64,000 bases of DNA, from positions 244,281-308,280 of the forward strand of contig NZ_LMGZ01000001.1 of NCBI RefSeq assembly GCF_001427605.1. The letters are read 5' to 3'. Source of the DNA: Devosia sp. Root635. Its GTDB lineage: Bacteria; Pseudomonadota; Alphaproteobacteria; Rhizobiales; Devosiaceae. The position numbers were made by a program, and so were the translations under genes. Positions within the stretch are counted from its first letter, which is position 1, and every line of letters begins with the position of its first letter. The notes below the pieces were generated by a model. The model saw nothing but the letters and a program-made list of their open reading frames with translations, searched no databases and was not told the DNA's origin. Shown here one piece after another: positions 42,004 to 51,389 of this stretch.

Positions 42004-44024
42004 CCGGCAACCTTCGAAAAATCCGCCACCAGATGCATGGTGTCGCGCAGGCGGGCCAGCAGGTTGAGGCGATTGGCGCGTACGGCCTGATCGGCATCGT
42101 TGACCAGCACGGCGGTAAAGAAGGCGTCGACCGGACCGCGGAGCGTCGCCAGTTCGGCCATGGCGCCCTTGTAGTCGTCCTTGCCGATATGGCTGGACAC
42201 AGCGGCGTGGACGGCATCGACGGCAAAGGCCAACGCCGTTTCTTCCGACAGCTTCAGGGCGTCCTGGTCGACAGCACCTGCATAGGGCTTGCCGTCCTTC
42301 TTTTCCTCGGCGGCGAGAATATTGGCGCCGCGCTTGTAGCCCGCCAGCAGGTTCTGCCCGTCGGCTGTTGACAGCAAAGCGGACAGAGCCTCGGCGCGCT
42401 GGGTGATCTGCAATATGTCGTTGCTGTCAGCCGAGATCACAGCATCCACAAGATCGTGCCGCGCCCCCGCATCGCGCAGCGAGACCTTGAGCCGGTCATG
42501 GAAGAAGGCCAGCAGGTCGGGCTCGACCTTGAGCGGGAAGCGCAAGCCATTTTCCGAAATGATGCGGATGACACCCAGCGCCGCGCGGCGCAGGGCAAAC
42601 GGGTCGCGCGAGCCGGTGGGCTTTTCGTCGATAGCCCAGAAGCCGGTCAGCAGGTCGAGCTTGTCGGCCAGGGCCACCGCGATGGAGACCGGCTCGGTGG
42701 GCACCTTGTCGGTGGGGCCGAGCGGCTTGTAGTGCATTTCCACCGCGGTCGCGATGTCTGATGGTTCGCCCTGCGCCGTGGCGTAATAGCGGCCCATCAG
42801 CCCCTGCAATTCCGGGAATTCGCCGACCATGCCGGTCGTAAGATCGGCCTTGGCCAGCATGGCGGCACGCTTGGCGCGTTCCGGATCCGCACCAACCTTC
42901 GGCGCGATCTCCGCCGCCAGCTTCACCAGCCGTTCGACGCGGGCGAATTGCGTGCCCAGCTTGGCGTGAAACACCGTTTCTTCCAGCTTGGGCAAGCCAT
43001 GTTCCAGCGGCAAAGCCAGGTCGCCGCGATAGAAGAAGGCGGCATCGCTGAGGCGGGCGCGAATGACGCGCTCATTGCCGGCAGTGATGACCGCGCCGCC
43101 ATCGGCGGCAATCGTATTGGCGGTGATGATGAAATTGGGCGCCAGCTTGCCGCTGGCATCGCGCAGGCAGAAGCATTTCTGGTTGGCGCGGATGGTGGCG
43201 ATGATGACTTCCTCGGGCAGTTCGAGGAAGGCCGGATCGAACGAACCCATCATGACGACCGGCCATTCCACCAGCCCGGCGACTTCTTCCAGCAGCCCCT
43301 CATCGGCAATGACGGTCAGCCCCTGCGCGAAGGCGAGTTGGTCGGCATCGGCGCGGATAATGTCCTTACGGCGGTCGATATCGAGCACCACCTTCGCGCG
43401 CTCCAGCGCCTCGACATAATCGTCGAAGCGGCGGACGCGGATCGCTTCAGGCGCGAGGAAACGATGGCCGAACGTGGTCTGCCCGGCTTCCAGGGTGCTG
43501 GAGGCGAAGGGGATCACCACCGGCTCTTCGTTTTCGGCGCCGAAGGTTGCGGTTATGGCGCGCAGCGGGCGCACCCAATTGAAGCTGCCGCTGCCCCAGC
43601 GCATCGACTTGGCCCAGGGGAAATCGGTCAGGACTTTCGGCAGGATGCCCGAGAGCAACTCGACCGCATCGGCGCCCGGCTTGTTGATGTGGGCGACATA
43701 GAAGTCACCTTTCTTGGGGTCGCTTTCGACCTTGGCCTCGTCGATGGAGCCGAGGCCCGCCGAACGCAGGAAGCCATCGATGGCGGGCTGCGGCGCGCCG
43801 AGTTTTGGGCCCTTCTTTTCCTCGCTTGTATCGGGCGAACGGGCCGGCAGGCCGGTGACGGTCAGCGCCAGCCGGCGCGGCGTCACGAATGCCTTGGCGC
43901 CCTCGTAGACCAGGCCCGCATCGACCAAGGCATTGGTCACGGCCTTCTTGAGATCATCGGCCGCGCGCCGCTGGAAGCGGGCCGGGATTTCCTCGGAAAA
44001 GAGTTCGAGCAGCAGTTCGGGCAT
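42000..44024 (-). CDS. glyS: Glycyl-tRNA synthetase beta subunit
   Basis: 674 aa, slightly short of the usual ~690. N-terminus [20 protein letters not shown], then [26 protein letters not shown] and [18 protein letters not shown] match GlyS; the HD-like region ([20 protein letters not shown]) and an anticodon-binding C-terminus are present. With GlyQ it forms the alpha2beta2 glycine ligase. Unusually, glyQ is about 3.3 kb upstream, with lemA, DUF2207 and rnk genes between. Confidence 0.97.
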   Translation of the reverse strand: MPELLLELFSEEIPARFQRRAADDLKKAVTNALVDAGLVYEGAKAFVTPRRLALTVTGLPARSPDTSEEKKGPKLGAPQPAIDGFLRSAGLGSIDEAKVESDPKKGDFYVAHINKPGADAVELLSGILPKVLTDFPWAKSMRWGSGSFNWVRPLRAITATFGAENEEPVVIPFASSTLEAGQTTFGHRFLAPEAIRVRRFDDYVEALERAKVVLDIDRRKDIIRADADQLAFAQGLTVIADEGLLEEVAGLVEWPVVMMGSFDPAFLELPEEVIIATIRANQKCFCLRDASGKLAPNFIITANTIAADGGAVITAGNERVIRARLSDAAFFYRGDLALPLEHGLPKLEETVFHAKLGTQFARVERLVKLAAEIAPKVGADPERAKRAAMLAKADLTTGMVGEFPELQGLMGRYYATAQGEPSDIATAVEMHYKPLGPTDKVPTEPVSIAVALADKLDLLTGFWAIDEKPTGSRDPFALRRAALGVIRIISENGLRFPLKVEPDLLAFFHDRLKVSLRDAGARHDLVDAVISADSNDILQITQRAEALSALLSTADGQNLLAGYKRGANILAAEEKKDGKPYAGAVDQDALKLSEETALAFAVDAVHAAVSSHIGKDDYKGAMAELATLRGPVDAFFTAVLVNDADQAVRANRLNLLARLRDTMHLVADFSKVAG

Positions 44025-44090
44025 GGCGGATACCGGGATTGGAAAGGCGCGGTTTGCTTAGCTTGGGCCGGCGGGGATGTCTATTGGCGA

Positions 44091-46007
44091 TTACCAGCCA
44101 CCACCACCACCACCGCCTCCGCCGCCACCGGAGGAGCCGCCGCCACCGCCCGAAGAGAAGCCGGAGGAACTGGCCTGCACCGGCTGGGCCGCCACCATGG
44201 CCGCCGTCATGCTTGCGGCCGCCGCGCTCACCGCATTGGTCATGCTCGAAGCCGCGCGGCCTGACGAACCAAACGAGCCGCCATGATACCAGACTGGCTG
44301 ATAGAGGCCCGAGGCGTCGGAAACGGCATTGCGCGCCAGTTCGGCCTCGAAGTGGTTGCTCCAGGGTTTCTCGACGCCGAGCGCGACGGCATAGGGCAGC
44401 AAGCGCTCGAAGCGGCTGATGGTCATGGGCGGGGCGCCCGCCATGTTCATGCGCTCCTTCTCAGCGGTCTCGATATAGAGCTTGAGCCCGTCTATCTGGT
44501 CCATGATCTTGCGGCCCTGCATGGTCGGCGCGCGCATCAGCACGGCGAAGACGATGGTGACCACGACGATGGAAATGGCGGAGATGGCGCCGGTATTGAC
44601 TTCGATGCTGCTGAAGCTGTCGACCAGCATGCTGCCGATATTGAACAGGAAGATCGCGATCCAAAAGATGCCGAAGAAGCGCAGGAACTGAAATCCGTGC
44701 CGCAGATGGGCGATGCCGCCAATGGCGATGCCGGCGACGATGCCGAGCACCACCGAGACCACCAGCCATTCCGGCGTCAGCACGTCGATGGCTACCATAC
44801 CGACCAGCAGGCCCAGGCCCAGTACCAGGCCGAGAATGGTGTAGCCGGTATTGTTCCGGAACCAGAGCGAGCGGTTCTCGCTCTCGATGGCGGCGGTGAA
44901 TTCACCGCGCTTCTTCTGCAATTTGGGGCCGGTGCTCTTGTCGATGACCGTGGTTCCCTCGGCGCTGAGATAGTCGAAGAGAACTTTTTCGCCGGCCGTC
45001 AATGCCTCACCGGGCTGCTTGCCGGTGGTGGCGATCTTGAGCGTGTTGGCGGCGTTGTCGATGACCACGAGGCCTTTGACGCCGAGATCGAAAATGGCCG
45101 AGGTCAGCGCCACCCAGCCGGAATTCTCGAAGCCCCATTTGTGCACGTAATGCACCAGCGGTGGCGAGAATCCCTTGGGCGGGTGGAACAGGGGAATGAT
45201 GGTGCCCTTTTCCGGGTCGCGTCCGACGCGGAACCAGGCCAGGGCGTTATAGGCTATAGCCAGCAGCGCGGCGAGAACGGGCAGGATCACCTCGCTCAGG
45301 TCGCCCAGCCGTTGCTGGAAGGCGGCAAGTCCGGTGGGAAAGGCGATGACGCCCTTGTTGAAGGCCACGGCGATGGTCATGCCCTCGCCTGCCCCCAGCG
45401 CGCGACCGGCGCGGAAAGCCGCCGTGGCGTCGGATGTCCGCTTGATCGATACGGCCTGCTCGGTCGAGCCGGCCTCGCCGGTATAGCCGGCCAGGTTCGA
45501 AATCACCGCGCCGTCGGGCAGGGTCACATTGGCGCGCGCCGCCAGGATCGGGAAAATCCAGTAATTGCCGGTAGCGTTCCAGTAGAGCTCGTCGTGGTCG
45601 GCGAATTCCCGTGCCATGCGGGTCATGGTGTAGCGGATGACGTAGCGGTGCAGGCCGCGATCGAGGAAGGCATCCGGGTTGCCGATCCAGATGCGCTGGA
45701 AATTGCCCATGCGCTCGACCCGATACATTTCCTGATCGCCTTCGCGCGTTACCCCGCCCACTTCAAGCTGCGGCCGCACCTTGCCGCCGTCGCTGCCAAG
45801 CATCACCACCGGAATGTCGCGATAGATGCCGCGGCGGATTTCCAAGCCCTCGGCATTGACGTCGATGGTTTCGGTGACGTCCACCGAACCGTCGGCATTG
45901 AGCACAACGTCGGAGGTGAACGCGCGGATTTCCTCGCGCGCCATGGTGGGCAATACGAGAAACAGCCCGATCAGCAGGGCAATGATCGGCCGGACGACGA
46001 GGCGCAT
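44091..46007 (-). CDS. DUF2207 membrane protein with glycine-rich C-terminal tail
   Basis: 638 aa. A signal peptide (VVRPIIALLIGLFLVLPTMA) is followed by the exported DUF2207 beta domain (EEIRAFTSDVVLNADGSVDV, LEIRRGIYRDIPV), membrane helices at about 230-250 and 400-510, and a cytoplasmic stretch. The end is a Ser/Gly run (SSGFSSGGGGGSSGGGG...) finishing with W. Function is unknown; it is typically encoded with lemA, as here (5 bp gap). The low-complexity tail is common in this family. Confidence 0.9.
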   Translation of the reverse strand: MRLVVRPIIALLIGLFLVLPTMAREEIRAFTSDVVLNADGSVDVTETIDVNAEGLEIRRGIYRDIPVVMLGSDGGKVRPQLEVGGVTREGDQEMYRVERMGNFQRIWIGNPDAFLDRGLHRYVIRYTMTRMAREFADHDELYWNATGNYWIFPILAARANVTLPDGAVISNLAGYTGEAGSTEQAVSIKRTSDATAAFRAGRALGAGEGMTIAVAFNKGVIAFPTGLAAFQQRLGDLSEVILPVLAALLAIAYNALAWFRVGRDPEKGTIIPLFHPPKGFSPPLVHYVHKWGFENSGWVALTSAIFDLGVKGLVVIDNAANTLKIATTGKQPGEALTAGEKVLFDYLSAEGTTVIDKSTGPKLQKKRGEFTAAIESENRSLWFRNNTGYTILGLVLGLGLLVGMVAIDVLTPEWLVVSVVLGIVAGIAIGGIAHLRHGFQFLRFFGIFWIAIFLFNIGSMLVDSFSSIEVNTGAISAISIVVVTIVFAVLMRAPTMQGRKIMDQIDGLKLYIETAEKERMNMAGAPPMTISRFERLLPYAVALGVEKPWSNHFEAELARNAVSDASGLYQPVWYHGGSFGSSGRAASSMTNAVSAAAASMTAAMVAAQPVQASSSGFSSGGGGGSSGGGGGGGGGGGW

Positions 46008-46012
46008 GGCGG

Positions 46013-46573
46013 CTAGTTGAACTTGACCGAGGGCACGGCCCGGTCAGCCTCGTTCTCCAGCTCAAAATACTGCGCCTTCTGGAAGCCGAAGGGGCCGGCG
46101 ATGAAGTTGGACGGCACCGATTCGACCATGACGTTGAGGTTGCGCACCGCGCCATTGTAGTAGCGGCGCGCCATCTGGATTTCGTCCTCGACCGTCTGCA
46201 GCGCTTCCTGGAATTCGAGGAAGGTAGTGTTGGCCTTGAGGTCCGGATAGGCCTCGGCGGTGGCGATCAACCGGCCCAAAGCCGACGACAACTGGCCTTC
46301 GGCCGCGGCACGCTGTTCGGGCGTGCCATTGGCGGCGCTGGTGGCGGCGGCGCGGGCATTGGTCACCGCCTCGAGCGTTTCGCGCTCATGGCCCATATAG
46401 CCCTTCACGGTTTCCAGGAGGTTGGGAATGAGGTCAGTGCGGCGCTTGAGCTGCACGTCGATACCGGACCAGCCCTCCTCCACCATCTGCCGGTTCTTCA
46501 CCAGACCGTTATAGATGGTAATGGCGTAAAAAGCGGCGACAACGACAAGGCCAAGGATGATCCAACCGATCAT
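46013..46573 (-). CDS. lemA: LemA family protein
   Basis: 186 aa. One N-terminal membrane segment (WIILGLVVVAAFYAITIYNGL) precedes a helical LemA domain: EEGWSGIDVQLKRRTDLIPN, LIATAEAYPDLKANTTFLEFQ and RRYYNGAVRNLN. LemA proteins are envelope proteins of unclear function, usually paired with TPM or DUF2207 proteins, as seen here. Confidence 0.95.
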   Translation of the reverse strand: MIGWIILGLVVVAAFYAITIYNGLVKNRQMVEEGWSGIDVQLKRRTDLIPNLLETVKGYMGHERETLEAVTNARAAATSAANGTPEQRAAAEGQLSSALGRLIATAEAYPDLKANTTFLEFQEALQTVEDEIQMARRYYNGAVRNLNVMVESVPSNFIAGPFGFQKAQYFELENEADRAVPSVKFN

Positions 46574-46594
46574 GTGCGTGACTCCTCATGCGCA

Positions 46595-46819
46595 TCAGGA
46601 TTGCGCGGAAGATTGGCATTCCACCGATTTGGGCGCAATGGGCGGCATCTTGCCTTTGGCCGCTTCCAGCACTACGTTCATCTCATGATCAGAACCGCTG
46701 CACATTGGCTGGAAAATCCCCTCGCGGGATATCAACCCTAAGCATGCCCGCAGCGCCGGCGCCTGCTTAGGGTAGGCGCGCAGCAGTTCTGCCGCGATCT
46801 GGCGCATTTTCCAAATCAA
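46595..46819 (-). CDS. Possible small protein, uncertain
   Basis: 74 codons open between lemA and rnk on the minus strand, beginning MIWKMRQIAAELLRAYPKQA. The helical first half looks protein-like, but no family is recognised and the frame could be chance in GC-rich DNA. The remainder of the 303-bp gap (46574-46876) shows only the likely rnk promoter region and nothing else. Confidence 0.3.
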   Translation of the reverse strand: MIWKMRQIAAELLRAYPKQAPALRACLGLISREGIFQPMCSGSDHEMNVVLEAAKGKMPPIAPKSVECQSSAQS

Positions 46820-46876
46820 TCATCGCCGAACCGGCGCGCCTGAAAGCGCGACAACGGCCATACGAGAACACACATC

Positions 46877-47284
46877 ATGACGACGACCATTCACAACGAC
46901 CTCAGCCCCAGGATCGTGCTAGGTGCAGCGGACCACCGCCAGCTCAACATCCTGGCCATGGCCGGGCTTGACCGCACGCCCGACCAGTCCGACACCCTGC
47001 TCCGCGAACTCGAACGCGCCCGCGTGGTCGATGATACCAAGGTGCCCGCGGACATCATCCGCATGGGCTCCACGGTGCAGTATCGCACTGATTCCGGGCA
47101 GGAACCGCAGGTGACGCTGGTCTATCCCGTCGACGCCGACATTGCCACTGGTCGCATCTCCGTGCTGACGCCGGTCGGCACGGCCCTGATCGGCCTGCGA
47201 GTCGGCCAGTCCATCACCTGGCGCGACCGCGCGCACAAGCGTCACATGCTGACGGTGCTGTCAGTGGCGCAGCCCAATGCCTGA
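46877..47284 (+). CDS. rnk: Nucleoside diphosphate kinase regulator / GreA-GreB domain protein
   Basis: 135 aa. A short N-terminal helical part (RIVLGAADHRQLNILAMAGL) and the C-terminal GreA/GreB-like domain (GSTVQYRTDSGQEPQVTLVY, ISVLTPVGTALIGLRVGQSI) match Rnk, which binds RNA polymerase and influences nucleotide pools. It is inserted on the plus strand between two minus-strand units. It converges with glyQ. Confidence 0.88.
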   Translation: MTTTIHNDLSPRIVLGAADHRQLNILAMAGLDRTPDQSDTLLRELERARVVDDTKVPADIIRMGSTVQYRTDSGQEPQVTLVYPVDADIATGRISVLTPVGTALIGLRVGQSITWRDRAHKRHMLTVLSVAQPNA

Positions 47285-47298
47285 ATAGCGCGGGGCGG

Positions 47299-48222
47299 TT
47301 ACTCCGCCCCGCCGCCTGCCGTCTGCAGCCAGGCCTCGCCGCAGCTCTTGGCGAGTTCGCGGATGCGCAGGATATAGCTCTGGCGCTCGGTGACCGAGAT
47401 GACGCCGCGGGCGTCGAGCAGATTGAAATTGTGACTGGCCTTGACGACCTGCTCATAGGCGGGGATCGCCATGGTCTGGCGGTTGCCCGCGGCACCCTTG
47501 GCCAGGATCGAGCGGCATTCCTTTTCCGCATCATCGAAGTGACGGAACAGGATTTCGGTGTCGGCCGCCTCGAAATTGTATTTGCTGGATTCCTGCTCGT
47601 TCTGCAGGAACACGTCGCCATAGGTGACCTTGTCGTCGCCAGTGCCGCCGTTGAAATTGAGGTCATAGACGTTTTCGACGCCCTGCACATACATGGCGAG
47701 GCGTTCGAGCCCATAGGTGATTTCGCCCGGCACCGGCGAGCATTCAAAACCCGCTACCTGCTGGAAATAGGTGAACTGGCTGACTTCCATGCCGTCGCAC
47801 CAGCATTCCCAGCCCAGGCCCCAGGCGCCCAGCGTCGGGCTTTCCCAGTCATCCTCAACGAAGCGGATATCGTGCAGGCTGGCATCGAGGCCGATTTCGG
47901 CAAGCGACCTGAGATAGAGATCCTGGATATTGTCCGGCGACGGCTTCAGGATCACCTGGAACTGGTAATAATGCTGAAGCCGGTTGGGATTCTCGCCATA
48001 GCGACCATCCTTGGGCCGGCGGCTGGGCTGCACATAGGCGGCCTTCCACGGCTTGGGACCGAGGGCGCGCAGCGTCGTGGCGGTGTGGAAGGTGCCGGCG
48101 CCCATCTGCATGTCGTAGGGCTGCAGGATCACGCAACCCTGCTCCGCCCAGTAATTCTGCAGCGTCAGGATCAGACCCTGGAAGGAATTCCTCGGGTCCA
48201 TATGCGGCGGGCGGTTGGTCAT
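47299..48222 (-). CDS. glyQ: Glycyl-tRNA synthetase alpha subunit
   Basis: 307 aa, the catalytic class II subunit. Signatures: [80 protein letters not shown] and [15 protein letters not shown]. It works with GlyS; the two are normally adjacent but here are split. Confidence 0.98.
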   Translation of the reverse strand: MTNRPPHMDPRNSFQGLILTLQNYWAEQGCVILQPYDMQMGAGTFHTATTLRALGPKPWKAAYVQPSRRPKDGRYGENPNRLQHYYQFQVILKPSPDNIQDLYLRSLAEIGLDASLHDIRFVEDDWESPTLGAWGLGWECWCDGMEVSQFTYFQQVAGFECSPVPGEITYGLERLAMYVQGVENVYDLNFNGGTGDDKVTYGDVFLQNEQESSKYNFEAADTEILFRHFDDAEKECRSILAKGAAGNRQTMAIPAYEQVVKASHNFNLLDARGVISVTERQSYILRIRELAKSCGEAWLQTAGGGAE

Positions 48223-48273
48223 CTGGCAGTCCCTGATTTCGGGACAAACCTCTAGTTTGACCGCCCGTCAGGG

Positions 48274-48507
48274 TCAACGGCGTTTGTCGTCGTCGCCGGG
48301 CCGGAAGGTGCCATCTTCGTCGCGCTTGAGGTCGATGACGCCCGGTTGCGCCCGTTCGTGCAGGTCGCGTTCGCGGCGCAAGCGGCGCACTTCCTCGTCG
48401 TCGGCCTTGAACTGGCTGGTCCAGTCGCGCCAGATCTTGCGCACACCCAACCAGATGGCGATGCCGATAATAGCGAAGATCAGGACGCGGAGCAGCATGC
48501 CGGTCAT
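48274..48507 (-). CDS. Small single-pass membrane protein
   Basis: 77 aa. One N-terminal membrane helix (MLLRVLIFAIIGIAIWLGV) and a charged cytoplasmic tail (EEVRRLRRERDLHERA...GTFRPGDDDKRR). It is commonly found upstream of glyQ in Hyphomicrobiales. Function unknown. Confidence 0.7.
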   Translation of the reverse strand: MTGMLLRVLIFAIIGIAIWLGVRKIWRDWTSQFKADDEEVRRLRRERDLHERAQPGVIDLKRDEDGTFRPGDDDKRR

Positions 48508-48590
48508 GGGCGGTCCTTGGTGGTCACGGTCAGGGCGGCCATGTTCGATCCTCGTTTCGTCGGGCCAGATTTAGGGCGTGTCCGCGCCGA

Positions 48591-49376
48591 TTACCAGACA
48601 AGCCGCGCCGTGCCACGAAAGATTGCATCGAATTCAGGGCGGAAGGCGCGGCCCGTCAGTTCGTGCAGCGCACGCCCGGCCAGCAGCGTCAGCGGCGCGC
48701 GCGAACCCTTGATGCCACGCACCAGCACGCGGCTCGCCGCTTCGCCCTCGCGCGGGCTCAGCGGCAATACCGTAACCGCGCCGAATCTCCGGGTGAATCC
48801 AGCCAGCAAAGGTGCGAGGCTTTGCGAGGGATAGACGAAAATCACCTCGCCGCCCGCTGCCGCAGCACCGGCGGCAGACTTGATCCATAGATCGAGCAAG
48901 GCGGCGTCCATGTGCCGCGCCCCCGCCCGGCCGGCATCGGCAGCCAGCGTGCCATCGCCGTCGGCGAAAAAGGGCGGATTGGCGATAACGCAGTCATAGC
49001 TGTTGTCGACGAGGCCCGCCTTGTGCCGGTTGGCGCCCTTGCCGGTCACGTCGGCGATGACGATCCGCGACCGGCCAGCGAGCCCGTTATCGGCGGCATT
49101 GGCCTCGGCCAGCGCCGCCATTTCGGCATTCTGGTCGGCCAAAATGGCCGCGAGCCCGGTATTGAACGTCATGGCAACAAAGGCGGCCGTACCCACGCCG
49201 CAGCCCAGGTCCAGCAGGCTTTTGCGGCCTTCCGTCACCGCCGCGCCGAGCAACACACTGTCGAGCCCCGCACGGAAACCGCGGCTGGGCTGCGACAGAG
49301 TGAGCCTGCCTCCTAAAAAGGCATCGCGCGTTACTGTTTGGTGTTTTACAAAGGCTTTTGGCTGGTCTAGGGACAT
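48591..49376 (-). CDS. tRNA1(Val) A37 N6-methyltransferase-like (TrmN6)
   Basis: 261 aa. SAM-dependent methyltransferase with motif I LLDLGCGVGTAAFVAM and the catalytic VIANPPFFADG of amino-methylating enzymes; FRAGLDSVLLGAAV and the C-terminal VLPLSPREGEAASRVLVRG fit the TrmN6/YfiC group. ATG 49376 fits the family N-terminus. It is divergent from the polyprenyl synthase gene, as is common in this order. Confidence 0.88.
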   Translation of the reverse strand: MSLDQPKAFVKHQTVTRDAFLGGRLTLSQPSRGFRAGLDSVLLGAAVTEGRKSLLDLGCGVGTAAFVAMTFNTGLAAILADQNAEMAALAEANAADNGLAGRSRIVIADVTGKGANRHKAGLVDNSYDCVIANPPFFADGDGTLAADAGRAGARHMDAALLDLWIKSAAGAAAAGGEVIFVYPSQSLAPLLAGFTRRFGAVTVLPLSPREGEAASRVLVRGIKGSRAPLTLLAGRALHELTGRAFRPEFDAIFRGTARLVW

Positions 49377-49471
49377 CGCACCCCGAAGGCCGGTTTGGCG
49401 CGACCTTACATGGCCCGGTGCCACAGGCTCAACCAGATTTGCCAAAACGGCAAACGAGGACGGAAACAGCA

Positions 49472-50485
49472 GTGTCAGTTCTGACGCAGATGAGAGAAGC
49501 GCCGGTGGCCAATCCGGTCGAACGGCTGCTTGAAGCGACCGCCGCCGATATGGCCGAGGTCAACGCGCTCATTCTGAGTCGCGCCGATTCTCATGTCGAA
49601 ATGGTGCCCGAACTCGCCCGCTACCTCATCGAGAGCGGCGGCAAACGCCTGCGCCCCATGCTGACCGTCGCTGCCGCGCAGCTCTTCGGCAAGGGCAAGG
49701 GCAGCGCCATCAATTTCGCTGCTGCCGTCGAGTTCATGCACAATGCCACCCTGCTCCACGACGATGTCGTCGATGAGAGCGACATGCGCCGCGGCAAGCC
49801 GGCCGCCCGCATGGTCTGGGGTAACAAGGCCTCCATCCTGGTGGGCGATTTCTTGCTCGGCCAGGCCTTTATGATGATGGTGGAAACCGGCGACATCGCC
49901 GCACTCGGTGTGCTGTCGGCGGCTTCGGCCGTGATGGCCGAGGGTGAAGTGTTCCAGCTTGCCAAGACGGGCGACCTCAGCACCACGCCGGCCGACTATG
50001 CCGAAGTCATCCGCGCCAAGACCGCCGTACTGTTCGAGGCGGCCTGCGAAGTGGGCGCCATGTCGGGCGGCGCTGACGCCACCGGACGGGAGGCGCTGGC
50101 CCGTTACGGGCTCGAGCTGGGCAATGCCTTCCAACTCGTCGACGACGCGCTCGACTATGGCGGGCAGGCCGGCACGCTGGGCAAGAATACCGGCGACGAC
50201 CTGCGCGAAGGCAAGATGACCCTGCCGATCATTTTGGCGCTGGCCGATGGCAGCGACGCCGAACGCGCTATCATCACCACGGCCCTAGGCGATGCCGAGG
50301 CCAGTGCCGAGCAGGTTGCCGGGGTGGTCGCGATTCTGGAGCGCCACAAGGCGCTCGCCCGCACGCTGGATCAGGCCCATGCCCATGCAAGGGCGGCCCA
50401 ACAGGCACTCAATGTCCTGCCAGCCTCCGACATGCGTGCGCTGCTGGCCGACGTGGTCGAATTCAGCGTGTTGCGGGCTTACTAG
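49472..50485 (+). CDS. ispB: Polyprenyl (octaprenyl/decaprenyl) diphosphate synthase
   Basis: 337 aa trans-isoprenyl synthase that makes the ubiquinone side chain. The first aspartate motif is LLHDDVVDESDMRRG and the second is LVDDALDYGG; GGKRLRPML binds IPP. GTG 49472 follows GAGGA; ATG 49490 is an alternative. It converges with ispE. Confidence 0.95.
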   Translation: MSVLTQMREAPVANPVERLLEATAADMAEVNALILSRADSHVEMVPELARYLIESGGKRLRPMLTVAAAQLFGKGKGSAINFAAAVEFMHNATLLHDDVVDESDMRRGKPAARMVWGNKASILVGDFLLGQAFMMMVETGDIAALGVLSAASAVMAEGEVFQLAKTGDLSTTPADYAEVIRAKTAVLFEAACEVGAMSGGADATGREALARYGLELGNAFQLVDDALDYGGQAGTLGKNTGDDLREGKMTLPIILALADGSDAERAIITTALGDAEASAEQVAGVVAILERHKALARTLDQAHAHARAAQQALNVLPASDMRALLADVVEFSVLRAY

Positions 50486-50509
50486 GGCACGTACCACGAG
50501 GGCCTGACT

Positions 50510-51385
50510 CTACGGCAATATCAGCGGCGCGGCCGCGACCCAATGGTCCGGATTGGCCGCCCGCATCACCTGCGCCGCCTGATGCGCCTGTCCGCTGGAC
50601 CCGAACAAGCCGAACACTGTCGCTCCCGAGCCCGACATGCGCGCCAGCATGCAGCCCTGCGTCTCGCCAAGGTGCGCGACGATATCGCCGATGACCGGCA
50701 CCAGTTTCACCGCTGGCGGCTGCAAATCATTGCGCGTTTCGGCAAGCCAGATGCCCAGTTGCGCCGGCCGGGTCAGCGGCGAGGGCAATTCGGGCAATGG
50801 ATAATTGTCATGCGCCCGCAACCGCCGGAACACATCGGCCGTCGCCAGCGGCACCATGGGATTGACCAGCACGATGTGGCAGGCCGGAAATTCGGGCAGC
50901 GGCGCCAGCACTTCGCCGACGCCGCGCGCCACCAGCGGCATCGAGACCAGGCAGGCCGGGACATCGGCGCCCAGTGTCGCCGCCATGTCGGCCAGATCGG
51001 GCACCGCGATGGGGCGGCTCGACAGCCCCGCCATCAGCCGCAGGGCCGCGGCTGCATCGGCCGAGCCGCCGCCGATGCCGGCCGCCACAGGCAGGTTCTT
51101 GGTGAGATGCAGCGCCAGCCTGGCTTTCACGGCATCGGGCCAGCGGGCACGGAACGCTGCCACGGCGCGCGACACCAGATTGGTTTCGCCCACGCCCAGA
51201 GCCTTGGCAAAGGGGCCGCTGATAACCAGCGTGTCGGTGTCGGCCGGTTCCGCCTGAAGTTCGTCGGCGACATCGGCGAACACGACCAGGCTTTCGAGAT
51301 CGTGATAGCCGTCCTCGCGCCGATGCGTCACATGCAAAGCCAGGTTGACCTTGGCCGGCGCGAGCTGGAGGAGCGGTTCTGCCAT
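50510..51385 (-). CDS. ispE: 4-diphosphocytidyl-2-C-methyl-D-erythritol kinase
   Basis: 291 aa GHMP kinase of the MEP pathway. N-terminus APAKVNLALHVTHRREDGYH, ATP loop LPVAAGIGGGSADAAAAL and C-terminal MLARMSGSGATVFGLF are characteristic. It follows the TPR gene by 4 bp, probably one transcript. Confidence 0.97.
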   Translation of the reverse strand: MAEPLLQLAPAKVNLALHVTHRREDGYHDLESLVVFADVADELQAEPADTDTLVISGPFAKALGVGETNLVSRAVAAFRARWPDAVKARLALHLTKNLPVAAGIGGGSADAAAALRLMAGLSSRPIAVPDLADMAATLGADVPACLVSMPLVARGVGEVLAPLPEFPACHIVLVNPMVPLATADVFRRLRAHDNYPLPELPSPLTRPAQLGIWLAETRNDLQPPAVKLVPVIGDIVAHLGETQGCMLARMSGSGATVFGLFGSSGQAHQAAQVMRAANPDHWVAAAPLILP

Positions 51386-51389
51386 GCAG

